64,000 bases of DNA, taken from NCBI RefSeq assembly GCF_003014555.1, contig NZ_PYGE01000005.1:1-64000 (forward strand), in the 5' to 3' direction. The notes beneath the pieces are model-generated. The model was not told the origin of the DNA. It did not search any database and saw only the letters and a program-made list of their open reading frames with translations. Both the position numbers and the translations under genes were made by a program. Numbering within the stretch: position 1 is the first letter of the stretch; the number at the start of each line of letters is the position of its first letter. Below, piece by piece: positions 34,050 to 41,596 of the stretch. This DNA comes from Haloactinopolyspora alba. Its GTDB lineage: Bacteria > Actinomycetota > Actinomycetes > Jiangellales > Jiangellaceae.

Positions 34050-35002
34050 CGGACGGTCACCTTCTCTTCGTCGGCGGTGGGGTGGCCGGTGAGGGCGAAG
34101 AACACGTCGTCCAGGTCCGGCGTGTGCACGGTCAGCTCCTCGACCTCGATCGACTCGTCGTCGAGCCGGTCGAGCAGTGCCTTCAGCGAACGCAGGCTGC
34201 CGTCGCTAGGGACCTTCAGGGTGAGCGCGTCGTCGTCGCCCGTCGCATGGCCGAGCGTCTGGGTGGCGGACTCGAGCCCGCGCGCGTCGGCGAACCGCAG
34301 CCGCAGGTGCCCGCCGGGGACGCGGCGCTTGAGCTGCTCCGGCGTGCCCTCGGCGACCAGCCGGCCCTGGTCGAGGACCGCGATCCGGTCGGCGAGCTCG
34401 TCCGCCTCGTCCAGGTACTGCGTGGTCAGGAAGATCGTCACCCCGCCGGCCACGAGGTCGCGGACGATCTGCCACATGGTGTGCCGCGCCCGCGGGTCGA
34501 GACCGGTCGTCGGCTCGTCGAGGAACACGATGGCCGGATCGCCGACCAGCCCCATCGCGAGGTCCAGTCGACGGCGCATGCCGCCGGAGTACGTGGTGGC
34601 GGGCTTACGGGCCGCATCGGCCAGGTCGAACCGCTCGAGCAGCTCGGCGGTCTTGCGCCGCCCCTCCCGCTTGCCCAGATGGTGCAGGTCGGCCATCAGG
34701 ATCAGGTTCTCCTCGCCGGTCAGCAGGTTGTCCACCGCCGAGAACTGGCCGGTGACGCCGATCGCCGCGCGTACCGCGTCCGGTTCCCGGGCCAGGTCGT
34801 GGCCGGCGACCCGGACGTCGCCGGCGTCGGCGCCGATGAGCGTGGACAGGATCTGCACCGCGGTGGTCTTGCCGGCGCCGTTGGGCCCGAGCAGCGAGAA
34901 GATCGTTCCGGTGGTGACGTCCAGGTCGATGCCGTCCAGCACCAGGTGGTCGCCGTAGGACTTGCGCAGCCCGGTCACCGCGATGGCGGCTTCGGATGTC
35001 AT
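34046..35002 (-). CDS. ABC exporter ATP-binding protein (DrrA-like)
   Basis: A 318-residue ATPase. Walker A is GPNGAGKTT, the Q-loop GQFSAVDNLLTG, the signature motif YSGGMRRRLDLAMGL, Walker B IVFLDEPTTGLDPRARHTMW and the H-loop position is TTQYLDEADELADRI. Here the usual His is replaced by Gln (FLTTQYL), as is standard in the DrrA subfamily. The C-terminal DrrA extension ends EELTVHTPDLDDVFFALTG. It partners with the permease gene directly downstream. The operon lies 119 bp downstream of a two-component system on the same strand, which probably controls it. Confidence 0.92.
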   Translation of the reverse strand: MTSEAAIAVTGLRKSYGDHLVLDGIDLDVTTGTIFSLLGPNGAGKTTAVQILSTLIGADAGDVRVAGHDLAREPDAVRAAIGVTGQFSAVDNLLTGEENLILMADLHHLGKREGRRKTAELLERFDLADAARKPATTYSGGMRRRLDLAMGLVGDPAIVFLDEPTTGLDPRARHTMWQIVRDLVAGGVTIFLTTQYLDEADELADRIAVLDQGRLVAEGTPEQLKRRVPGGHLRLRFADARGLESATQTLGHATGDDDALTLKVPSDGSLRSLKALLDRLDDESIEVEELTVHTPDLDDVFFALTGHPTADEEKVTVR

Positions 35003-35121
35003 GGTCGTGCTCCCTCGGCTCGTCGCTGCGTGGCCGGTGCGGCCACGACTGCGTCGATCGTGGGCGGAGCTCGGATCACGCCGGTTTCACGACGGCTTCG
35101 TCCGGTTTCAGTCCCGGCGGG

Positions 35122-36195
35122 TCAGTGGTGCAGGCTGAGCCGGAACACGCAGCCGTCGCCGTCGGGTCCGGGGGAGCTGAGGGTCAGCCAGCCGCCGTGC
35201 GCCTCGGCGACCTGGCGGGCGATCGGCAGCCCCAGTCCCGTGCCGGCGGAGTCGTGTCCGGCGGTTTCGCGCTCGCCGCTCCAGAACCGTGCGAACACGT
35301 CCGCCTGTTCACCGGCCGGGATGCCGGGGCCGTGGTCGGTGACGGCGATGACGGCGTCGGCGGCGGTGACCTCGACGTCGACCCGCACGGCCGAGCCGCC
35401 GGGTGCGTGCCGCACGGCGTTGTCGACGAGATTGGCGACCGCGCGCCGCACGGTCGCGGTGTCGACGCTGCTCGGCGCCGGAGACGGGCCGCTGACCGCG
35501 ATCTCGACGTCGCGGGCGGCGGCGACGGCTGCGGCCTGCTCGGTGACCTCACGCACGACGTCCATCAGGTCGGCCGGTCGCCGGTGCAGGGCGCGGGCGC
35601 GGCCGCGCGCGTCGGCGAGCAGCTCGTCGAGCGTCGCCCGCATCCGTTCGGCCGCCTTCCGCGAACGCTGCAGGCCCGCACGGTAGACGTCGACGGTCGG
35701 GCTCGGGTGGGCCAGCATCACCTCGGCGTTCGACGTCAGCACGGACAGCGGCACCCGGAGGTCGTGGCTGGTCTCCTCGATGAGCCGCTGCTGGATCCGC
35801 TGGGACTCCTCCAGCCGGTCGAGCATCGAGTCGAAACTCGCGGCGAGGGCCAGCACCTCGCGCGGGGCGCGGTCGAGCGCGATCCGGCGGCCGAGATCGC
35901 TGCCCTCGATCTCCTCGGCCACCGAGCGCACCCGCTCGATCGGGCGGACCGCCCGTCCCGCCCACCACCAGGCCCCGGCGGCGGCGACCGGAGCGAGCGC
36001 CAGAACGGTCCCGATCAGCCAGGGCGAGCGCTCGGCGGTGGTCTCGTGAGTGACGACGGCGCCGTCCCGTTCCTCGACCCGGGTGTCGACGTCGGTCGCG
36101 AGGACCACGCCGAACAGCAGCAACGCGGGAACGTAGCTGGCCAGGAACCCGAGCAGCGCCAGCCGCACCCGCAGCGAGCCCCACAGCCGGGTCAC
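35122..36195 (-). CDS. Sensor histidine kinase
   Basis: A 357-residue membrane kinase. Transmembrane helices are at residues 11-33 (RLALLGFLASYVPALLLFGVV) and 59-80 around a short extracytoplasmic loop of about 25 residues. HAMP covers 81-133. The H-box is ETSH144DLRVPLS, the N-box NLVDNAVRHAPGG and the G-box DHGPGIP and GTGLGLPIA. The short sensor loop suggests it reads the membrane or intramembrane drugs rather than a soluble ligand, as in other kinases beside DrrAB-type exporters. The GTG start at 36195 overlaps the regulator's stop (GTGA), so the pair is translationally coupled. Confidence 0.92.
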   Translation of the reverse strand: MTRLWGSLRVRLALLGFLASYVPALLLFGVVLATDVDTRVEERDGAVVTHETTAERSPWLIGTVLALAPVAAAGAWWWAGRAVRPIERVRSVAEEIEGSDLGRRIALDRAPREVLALAASFDSMLDRLEESQRIQQRLIEETSHDLRVPLSVLTSNAEVMLAHPSPTVDVYRAGLQRSRKAAERMRATLDELLADARGRARALHRRPADLMDVVREVTEQAAAVAAARDVEIAVSGPSPAPSSVDTATVRRAVANLVDNAVRHAPGGSAVRVDVEVTAADAVIAVTDHGPGIPAGEQADVFARFWSGERETAGHDSAGTGLGLPIARQVAEAHGGWLTLSSPGPDGDGCVFRLSLHH

Positions 36196-36863
36196 GAGCC
36201 CGCCTCCAGCCGGTAGCCGACGGTGGAGACCGTGACGATCACCGCGGGACGGCCCAGCTTTCTGCGCAGCCGGCTGAGGATGACCCGCACCGATGACGTG
36301 AACGGGTCGGCGTTCGCGTCCCAGACGTGCTCGAGCAGGTCCTCGGCCGACAGCACCTGGCCGGGGTGGTGCATGAAGTACCGGAGCAGCGAGAACTCCC
36401 GGGGTGTGAGGTCCAGCTCGACGTCGGCGCGCCACGCCCGGTGTGTCGCGGGGTCGAGGGTCAGGTCGCCGGCGCGCAGGGTGGAGCCGTGCTGGTCGGA
36501 GCGCCGGCCGAGCGCGCGCAGCCTGGCGACGAGCTCGGCGAAGTCGAACGGCTTGACGAGGTAGTCGTCCGCGCCGGCGTCCAGCCCGTCGACCCGGTCG
36601 TCGACGGCGTCGCGCGCGGTCAGCACCAGCACCCGTGCCGGACGTCGCAGCTGGGGGTCGTGGCCGAGCCGGCGCAGCAGGTCGAGCCCGTCGCCGTCGG
36701 GCAGGCCCAGGTCGAGGCACGCGACGTCGTAGGTGGTGGTGCGCAGCATCTCGTCGGCCGCGTCATGCGTGCCCGCGACGTCGACGGCGTACGACTCGTT
36801 CCGGAGGCCCAGCGCGACGACCTCCGCGAGATCGTCGTCGTCCTCCACGAGCAGGATGCGCAT
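36192..36863 (-). CDS. OmpR-family response regulator
   Basis: A 223-residue regulator. The receiver has acidic pocket EDDD, phospho-acceptor D51 (CLDLGLPDGDG), T82 and K104 (DDYLVKPFDFAELVARL). The winged helix follows: LDLTPREFSLLRYFMHHPGQVLSAEDLLEHVWD and SVRVILSRLRRKLG, ending VSTVGYRLEAG. It is upstream of and coupled to the kinase gene and lies 28 bp after the serine hydrolase stop. The operon hydrolase-regulator-kinase-ATPase-permease all run leftwards. Confidence 0.93.
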   Translation of the reverse strand: MRILLVEDDDDLAEVVALGLRNESYAVDVAGTHDAADEMLRTTTYDVACLDLGLPDGDGLDLLRRLGHDPQLRRPARVLVLTARDAVDDRVDGLDAGADDYLVKPFDFAELVARLRALGRRSDQHGSTLRAGDLTLDPATHRAWRADVELDLTPREFSLLRYFMHHPGQVLSAEDLLEHVWDANADPFTSSVRVILSRLRRKLGRPAVIVTVSTVGYRLEAGS

Positions 36864-36891
36864 GAGCGAAGTCTCCCAGCGGCCCGACGGG

Positions 36892-38553
36892 TCACGGTGC
36901 TGATCGCGCGGTCGTCCGGCCAGTGGGTCCGGAAACCGTCATGTCGCCGTCCTCGAACCGCACCGTCGTCGCGGCGCCGCCGCCGGCCGGGTCGTCCGGC
37001 CGGAACGCGCCGTCGTTGGACGGCCGGACCAGCAGCGTCGGTGGATCGGTCGGCCCCTCCGCACCCGCGATCCCGCCGTGCTCGTCCAGCGCGTACCACA
37101 GCATGATCGTCTCTTCTGCCGCCGTGACGACGACGTAGGTGCGCAGTTCGCCTTCGGAGGTGATGGTGCCGGCCAGGTCGACGTTCCGGATCGCGCCGAT
37201 GTCCGACGCCAGCAGCGCGCGCTCGTCCCTGCCCTCCTGGGTCTCGCCCGCGAGCAGCGACAGCACGGCGTCCTCGTGGGCGGCCGCGTCGTCGGACGTG
37301 ACACCGCGCGGCGGCGGGAACAGGGCGGCGACGGCGTCGGGGCCGTGCGCGGTGATCGCGAGCCCGGCATCGCGTACGGCCACCGTGTACGAACCTGCCG
37401 TCGGCAGCTCGTACCGGCCGGCGGCCGCGGCCAGCTCCTCCGGGTCGGCCGCGACGGCAGAGGTGTCGGGTGCCGGCACCGGCTCCCCGGTCACGAGCGC
37501 CGGGCCCACCGCCTGCAGCAGTTCTTCCGCCGTGATCGCCGGCGTGTTCGAAGCCACGGTGATCACCTGTTCGGTACGCGGCACCCAGAGGGCGACCACG
37601 TCGTGCCCGATGTCACCGCCGCCACCCGCCGCGGTCAGGAACGGTTCTCCGTACCTCGATGCGTCGTGGGACACCCACCCGGCGTCCCCGGCGGCACCGC
37701 GAGCCACCACCTGACCGGTGAACAGCGCATGCGTCCAGACGGCGAGCTCGGGCGTCGTCATGGCCAGTCCGCCGTTGCCGCGCAACGCCCAGTGCGGCCC
37801 GGCGAAGTCGCCGGTCGCCTCCGTGGGCCCGCCGTCGAGGTAGCCGACGGCGCGCGGTCCGGGCGCGGCCGGCTCGCCGTCCCAGAACCCGCCGGCGACG
37901 TCACCGTCCGGGAGCGGCAGGACCCGCGACGCCAGGTACTCGCGGAATCCCGACCCGGAGACCTCTTCGACGATCAACGCCAGCAGCGTGTACCCGGCGT
38001 TCGAGTACAGGTGATCCGTTCCCGGTTCGAAGGCGAGTTCCAGCTCGGCGATCGCGGCGACCGCGGCCGCGCGGTCCAGCGGCTCGTGGTCCTGGCCGTG
38101 CGAGCCGGTCAGGCCGCTGGTGTGCCGCAGGAGCTGCTCGACGGTGACCGACGCGACCGCGCCGTCGAGGCCGTCGACGACGTCGCCGGCGCGATCGCCG
38201 AGATCGAGCTGCCCGCTGTCGACGAGATCGGCGACCGCGGCGGCGGTGAACGCCTTGGTGACCGAGCCGATGCTGAACACCGTGTCGGGGGTGTTGGGCG
38301 TCGCCGTGGCGCGGTCGGCCAGGCCGTAGGCGGCACGGCAGTCGAACTCGCCGGCGGTGGACACCGTGATCGAACCGCTGAACCCGGCCTCGCCCCACGC
38401 GGCCAGCGCGTCGGCGAGCCCGTCCGGGCACTGCGTCACCACCGCGCTGGTGTCCGGGGTGGAGGTCGCGGGTGGGTCCGGAGTGTCGGCGTCGTTCGTA
38501 CACGCGGTCAGCGCCGCCAGCGCCGCCATCGCGGCTCCCACACGTCGGTTCAT
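36892..38553 (-). CDS. Secreted lipoprotein serine hydrolase, beta-lactamase/DD-peptidase (AmpC-like) family
   Basis: A 553-residue extracytoplasmic enzyme. The signal MNRRVGAAMAALAALTAC ends in a lipobox with Cys18. The catalytic domain (residues 45-380) carries S97-V-T-K100 in VFSIGSVTKAF and Y183-S-N185 in HLYSNAGY, the two standard motifs of class C beta-lactamase-like esterases and D-aminopeptidases. A C-terminal domain of about 150 residues (AAAGRYELPTAGSYTVAVRD) resembles the DUF3471/lipocalin-like add-on of this group. The substrate may be a cell-wall peptide or beta-lactam-like ester. Upstream of, and co-directional with, a two-component system and drug exporter. Confidence 0.88.
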   Translation of the reverse strand: MNRRVGAAMAALAALTACTNDADTPDPPATSTPDTSAVVTQCPDGLADALAAWGEAGFSGSITVSTAGEFDCRAAYGLADRATATPNTPDTVFSIGSVTKAFTAAAVADLVDSGQLDLGDRAGDVVDGLDGAVASVTVEQLLRHTSGLTGSHGQDHEPLDRAAAVAAIAELELAFEPGTDHLYSNAGYTLLALIVEEVSGSGFREYLASRVLPLPDGDVAGGFWDGEPAAPGPRAVGYLDGGPTEATGDFAGPHWALRGNGGLAMTTPELAVWTHALFTGQVVARGAAGDAGWVSHDASRYGEPFLTAAGGGGDIGHDVVALWVPRTEQVITVASNTPAITAEELLQAVGPALVTGEPVPAPDTSAVAADPEELAAAAGRYELPTAGSYTVAVRDAGLAITAHGPDAVAALFPPPRGVTSDDAAAHEDAVLSLLAGETQEGRDERALLASDIGAIRNVDLAGTITSEGELRTYVVVTAAEETIMLWYALDEHGGIAGAEGPTDPPTLLVRPSNDGAFRPDDPAGGGAATTVRFEDGDMTVSGPTGRTTARSAP

Positions 38554-38681
38554 GCGGCTGGACGGTACGGGCGCGCCGGTGAACCGGATGTGAACGAGTG
38601 CCGGTCCCACGGCCCATCCTCTCCACCGCCCGCGTCTTGGGGATCTCCCCCAGCCGGTTCCGTGAGCCTGGTGGGGCTCTT

Positions 38682-38742
38682 GTTGCCTGTGCGTCGCGGA
38701 CGGGGTCCGCTCGGCTCGGTCCATCCGCGACGCACAGGCAAC
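38682..38742. repeat. Perfect 19-bp inverted repeat with 23-nt loop
   Basis: GTTGCCTGTGCGTCGCGGA (38682-38700) is exactly the reverse complement of the 19 bases at 38724-38742. The right arm ends at the stop codon of the LLM remnant on the minus strand. Neither side has a T-run. The stem is far longer than the other hairpins in this window. It could be a bidirectional terminator, a REP-like element or the scar end of a lost mobile element. The rest of 38554-38741 has no other feature. Confidence 0.7.
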
Positions 38743-39038
38743 TAGCCGGCTTCTTGGCGTGATTCCGGGTGCTCCAGCTCCCGCGCGGCCGCGGTGAGTG
38801 TGGCCACGGTCTCCTCGGTCCACGGGCCGGCCGTGACGACGACGGCGTGGTCGATCCCGAGTTCGGCGAGGGCGCCGCATCGCTCGGCGAACGCCTGCGG
38901 CGATTCGTGCGGCTCGAGGCGGGTGGCGACGGTCTTGTCGATCTGCTCGTACGGCCGGCCGACCTCCGCGCAGTGCCCGGCGAGGACGTCGAGTTTGTGC
39001 CGGATGGTGTGGCCGCCGTCGGGGGTGACCCGGCTCAT
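38742..39038 (-). pseudogene. C-terminal remnant of an LLM-class F420-dependent oxidoreductase
   Basis: Ninety-eight codons from an ATG at 39038 read IRHKLDVLAGHCAEVGRPYEQIDKT and then ERCGALAELGIDHAVVVTAGPWT. This is the last third of actinobacterial LLM-class F420-dependent enzymes (HKLDVLxxHCxxVGRPYxxIEKT and the closing ALGVDHAIV strand). The flavin/F420 barrel start and all active-site strands are missing, so the product cannot be a functional oxidoreductase. The homology ends near 39035, where the LuxR remnant starts on the other strand. Confidence 0.7.
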
Positions 39039-39044
39039 GGCCTC

Positions 39045-39293
39045 ATGCTCGCCGCGACGATCGCCGGCGCCTACGGCTTCACCGAGCGGGAGCGGGCCAT
39101 CACCGCGCTGGTGGCGCGAGGGCTGAGCACGGCCGAGATCGCGGACAGGCTGCACCTGTCCGCGTACACCGTGCAGGACCACCTGAAGGCGATCTTCACC
39201 AAGTCGGGTACCGGATCGCGTGGCGAACTCGTCTCCCGTCTCTTCCTCGATCACCACGTCGCTCGGCTGGACGGAGCGCCCGGGCACTCCTGA
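39045..39293 (+). pseudogene. C-terminal HTH remnant of a LuxR-family regulator
   Basis: Eighty-two codons from an ATG at 39045 read TIAGAYGFTERERAITALVARG, STAEIADRLHLSAYTVQDHL and SGTGSRGELVSRLFLDHH. This is a complete LuxR HTH plus the tail of the GAF- or PAS-containing regulators, whose usual preceding sequence is LAPLIxxAYGLTERER. The sensory domain is absent. The fold is intact, so a free DNA-binding domain could be made if the ATG is used, but there is no ribosome-binding site. Confidence 0.6.
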
Positions 39294-39431
39294 TGCCGGT
39301 GTGGCGTGGCCTCCCTGAGCCGGATCGAACCGCCGGTCGGCCACGGTCGGAGCGCGTACGGCGTGATGAAAGGAAGAAGAAAGATCTCTCCGCGACTGTG
39401 GCGTCATCCGATGCGCCCACGGGAGACAGTG

Positions 39432-39482
39432 ATGACGACACCACGCAGTTCCGCGCAATCCGACACCGACGCGACGATGTGA
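39432..39482 (+). CDS. Possible 16-residue leader ORF upstream of the FAD monooxygenase
   Basis: ATG at 39432 with GGGAGA at 39421-39426 opens a 16-codon frame (MTTPRSSAQSDTDATM) closed by TGA at 39480-39482, 13 bases before the next start. The main gene has only a poor ribosome-binding site of its own, so the leader could feed ribosomes to it. No biased codon run is seen. The rest of 39294-39495 is non-coding with an A/G-rich tract (AAAGGAAGAAGAAAG) near 39369. Confidence 0.3.
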   Translation: MTTPRSSAQSDTDATM

Positions 39483-39495
39483 GCGAGTCACCGGC

Positions 39496-40935
39496 ATGCG
39501 AATCGTCGTCATCGGAGGCAGCGCCGCAGGTTTGGCAGCGGCGCTTCTTCTTGCCCGGGACGGTCACCGGGTGGACGTGATCGACCGGGACGACCTGGAA
39601 CCCGCAGTGGACGTGGAGACTGCCGCGGCGACATCGTTTCGACGGACCGCGCCCCACCTCGTGCATCTGCACCAGGTGATGCCACTGGCCCGCAGCCTGC
39701 TGCTCGAGCGGCTGCCCGACGTGTACGCCGGGCTCCTGCGGGCCGGGGCCGTCGAGTCGCCGGTGACCGACCGGATGCCTCCGACGCTGACCGACCGGTC
39801 GCGGCACCCCGGGGACGAGGAGCTGACCGCACTACAGATCCGGCGCTCCACGTTCGACTGGGTGCTACGGGGCGCCTCGGCGGAGCAGCAGGGGGTCCGA
39901 CTGGTCGGGCGTACGCCGGTGACAGGACTCGTCGTGAGCGACGGCGATCCTCGGCGCGTGGTCGGAGTGCGCACCGAGGCGGGCGAGCGTCGCGCCGATG
40001 TCGTCATCGATGCGTCGGGTCGCCGGTCATCGGTCGGGGAGTGGCTCGTCGCGGAGGGAGCTCGCCGTCCGGAGCGCACGGCCGCCCCGTGCGGGATCGC
40101 GTACCACTCGCGACACTACCGGTTGCGCGGCGACGCGCCCCGGCCCGCGCCGAGCCGGATCTCGGTCATCGCGCCGCTGCCGCACTTCACGTTCGGGGCG
40201 GTGACCGCGGACAACGGTGTGCTGAGCACCGTGCTGTGCCCCCTGCTGGCGGATGCGCCGTTGCGCGCGCTGCGGCGCCCGGACGCGCACGACGCCGCGC
40301 TGCGTACGGTTCCCGGCTTGCGTCCATGGCTGGCCGTCGCGGATCCGATCACGCCGGTGCACACCATGGGCGGCTTACACGACACCCTCACGCACCTGGT
40401 CGTGGACGGAAGGCCGGTGGTGCTCGGGCTCCACGCCATCGGGGATGCGATGTGTACGACGAACCCGACGCTCGGGCGCGGCCTGTCCATGGCGTTGCAG
40501 GGCGCGACCGACCTGGCCACGGCACTCGGGCAGTATCCGGACGACCCCGAAGAGCAGGCCCGGGCGATGGCGGCGTCGACGGCGGAGCACGTCACGCCCT
40601 GGTTCGTCGAGCAGTTGCACGTGGACTCCACCCGCGTCTGCGACATGCGGCGTGCGCTGGCCGGGGAACCGCCGGCACTGACGCCGGAGTTCGGCGAGCG
40701 GGTCGAGCCAGGACAGCTGCGGGCGGCGGCGATGCTGGACCCGACCGTGTTCCGCGCCCTGATGTCGCTCATCAGCATGACCGTCACTCCGCGTGAGGTA
40801 TACGGCGATCCCCGGATCCGGGAACGCGTCAGGACGGTGCTCGCCGCATCGGACGGATTCACGACCGGCTCCGGTGCGTCTCGTCACGACGTACTGGCCG
40901 CCATCGCGGACCCGCGTGCCGCCGCCACGGCATGA
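39496..40935 (+). CDS. FAD-dependent monooxygenase/halogenase-like oxidoreductase
   Basis: A 479-residue flavoprotein. The N-terminal FAD motif is RIVVIGGSAAGLAAALLLARDGHRVDVIDRDD. The second motif lies at VVLGLHAIGDAMCTTNPTLGRGLSMALQG, where GDA contacts the FAD ribityl chain, as in the p-hydroxybenzoate hydroxylase group. There is no WxWxIP motif of tryptophan halogenases. The C-terminal 100 residues are helical. A secondary-metabolite or aromatic hydroxylation role fits the neighbouring exporter and SARP regulator. It overlaps the next gene by four bases (ATGA), so this is an operon. Confidence 0.85.
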   Translation: MRIVVIGGSAAGLAAALLLARDGHRVDVIDRDDLEPAVDVETAAATSFRRTAPHLVHLHQVMPLARSLLLERLPDVYAGLLRAGAVESPVTDRMPPTLTDRSRHPGDEELTALQIRRSTFDWVLRGASAEQQGVRLVGRTPVTGLVVSDGDPRRVVGVRTEAGERRADVVIDASGRRSSVGEWLVAEGARRPERTAAPCGIAYHSRHYRLRGDAPRPAPSRISVIAPLPHFTFGAVTADNGVLSTVLCPLLADAPLRALRRPDAHDAALRTVPGLRPWLAVADPITPVHTMGGLHDTLTHLVVDGRPVVLGLHAIGDAMCTTNPTLGRGLSMALQGATDLATALGQYPDDPEEQARAMAASTAEHVTPWFVEQLHVDSTRVCDMRRALAGEPPALTPEFGERVEPGQLRAAAMLDPTVFRALMSLISMTVTPREVYGDPRIRERVRTVLAASDGFTTGSGASRHDVLAAIADPRAAATA

Positions 40936-41567
40936 CCGCGCTCCTGCCGAGTACGCCGATGCTGCTCGCGTTCGTCGGCGCATCGCTCGTGACGCTCGCC
41001 GTTCCCGGCCCGTCCGTAGTGTACGTGGTCGCACGCAGTATCGAGCAGGGGCGTCGTGCCGGGCTGTGTTCCGTACTCGGCCTCGAGACTGGCGCCTCAC
41101 TCCACGTGCTGGCCGCGACGGTCGGGCTGGCCACCCTCCTCGCATCCTCCGAAGCCGCACTCACCGCGACCAGGGTCGCCGGCGGCGGTTACCTGATCTG
41201 GCTGGCGAGCCGGGAGTTCCGCAAGACACGCGATGCGCTCCTCCGAGGGAGCGCGGCGGCCTACGACGCGGGTCCGTTGCGGACGTATCTCGACGGGGTG
41301 CTCATCGACCTGTTGAACCCCAAGACCGCGTTGTTCTTCCTGGCGTTCCTGCCGCAGTTCGTCGATCCCTCGAAGGCGGCGGCGCCGCAGTTCGCCGGCC
41401 TGGGCGCGCTGTTCGTCGGATTGGCCGCCCTGGTCGACAGTGGCTACGCCGTCCTCGCCAGTCGGCTCTCCGAACGACTGCGTTCATCGCCCCGCGCCCA
41501 GCACCACCTGCGAAGGGCCACGGGTGGCGTGTACCTGACCCTCGGGGCAGTGTCGGCCATCGCGTAG
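40932..41567 (+). CDS. LysE/RhtB-family amino-acid or metabolite exporter
   Basis: A 211-residue membrane protein with six predicted helices. The family signature is early: FVGASLVTLAVPGPSVVYVVARSIEQGRRAGLCSVLGLETGA (the usual PGPxxxxVxxxxxxxGRRAGLxxxxGxxxG). The loop LIDLLNPKTALFFLAFLPQFVDP is also diagnostic. It exports small amphipathic metabolites such as amino acids or homoserine lactones. Translationally coupled to the FAD monooxygenase gene, whose product it may help export. Confidence 0.92.
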   Translation: MTALLPSTPMLLAFVGASLVTLAVPGPSVVYVVARSIEQGRRAGLCSVLGLETGASLHVLAATVGLATLLASSEAALTATRVAGGGYLIWLASREFRKTRDALLRGSAAAYDAGPLRTYLDGVLIDLLNPKTALFFLAFLPQFVDPSKAAAPQFAGLGALFVGLAALVDSGYAVLASRLSERLRSSPRAQHHLRRATGGVYLTLGAVSAIA

Positions 41568-41596
41568 TCCGAAAGGAGGTGGGCCACACTGGAGAC

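Noticed and set aside
40793-41596. N-terminal extension of the SARP regulator through the LysE gene
   Set aside because: The extension is Arg-rich and overlaps the LysE gene in another frame; the SARP fold begins at 41597.
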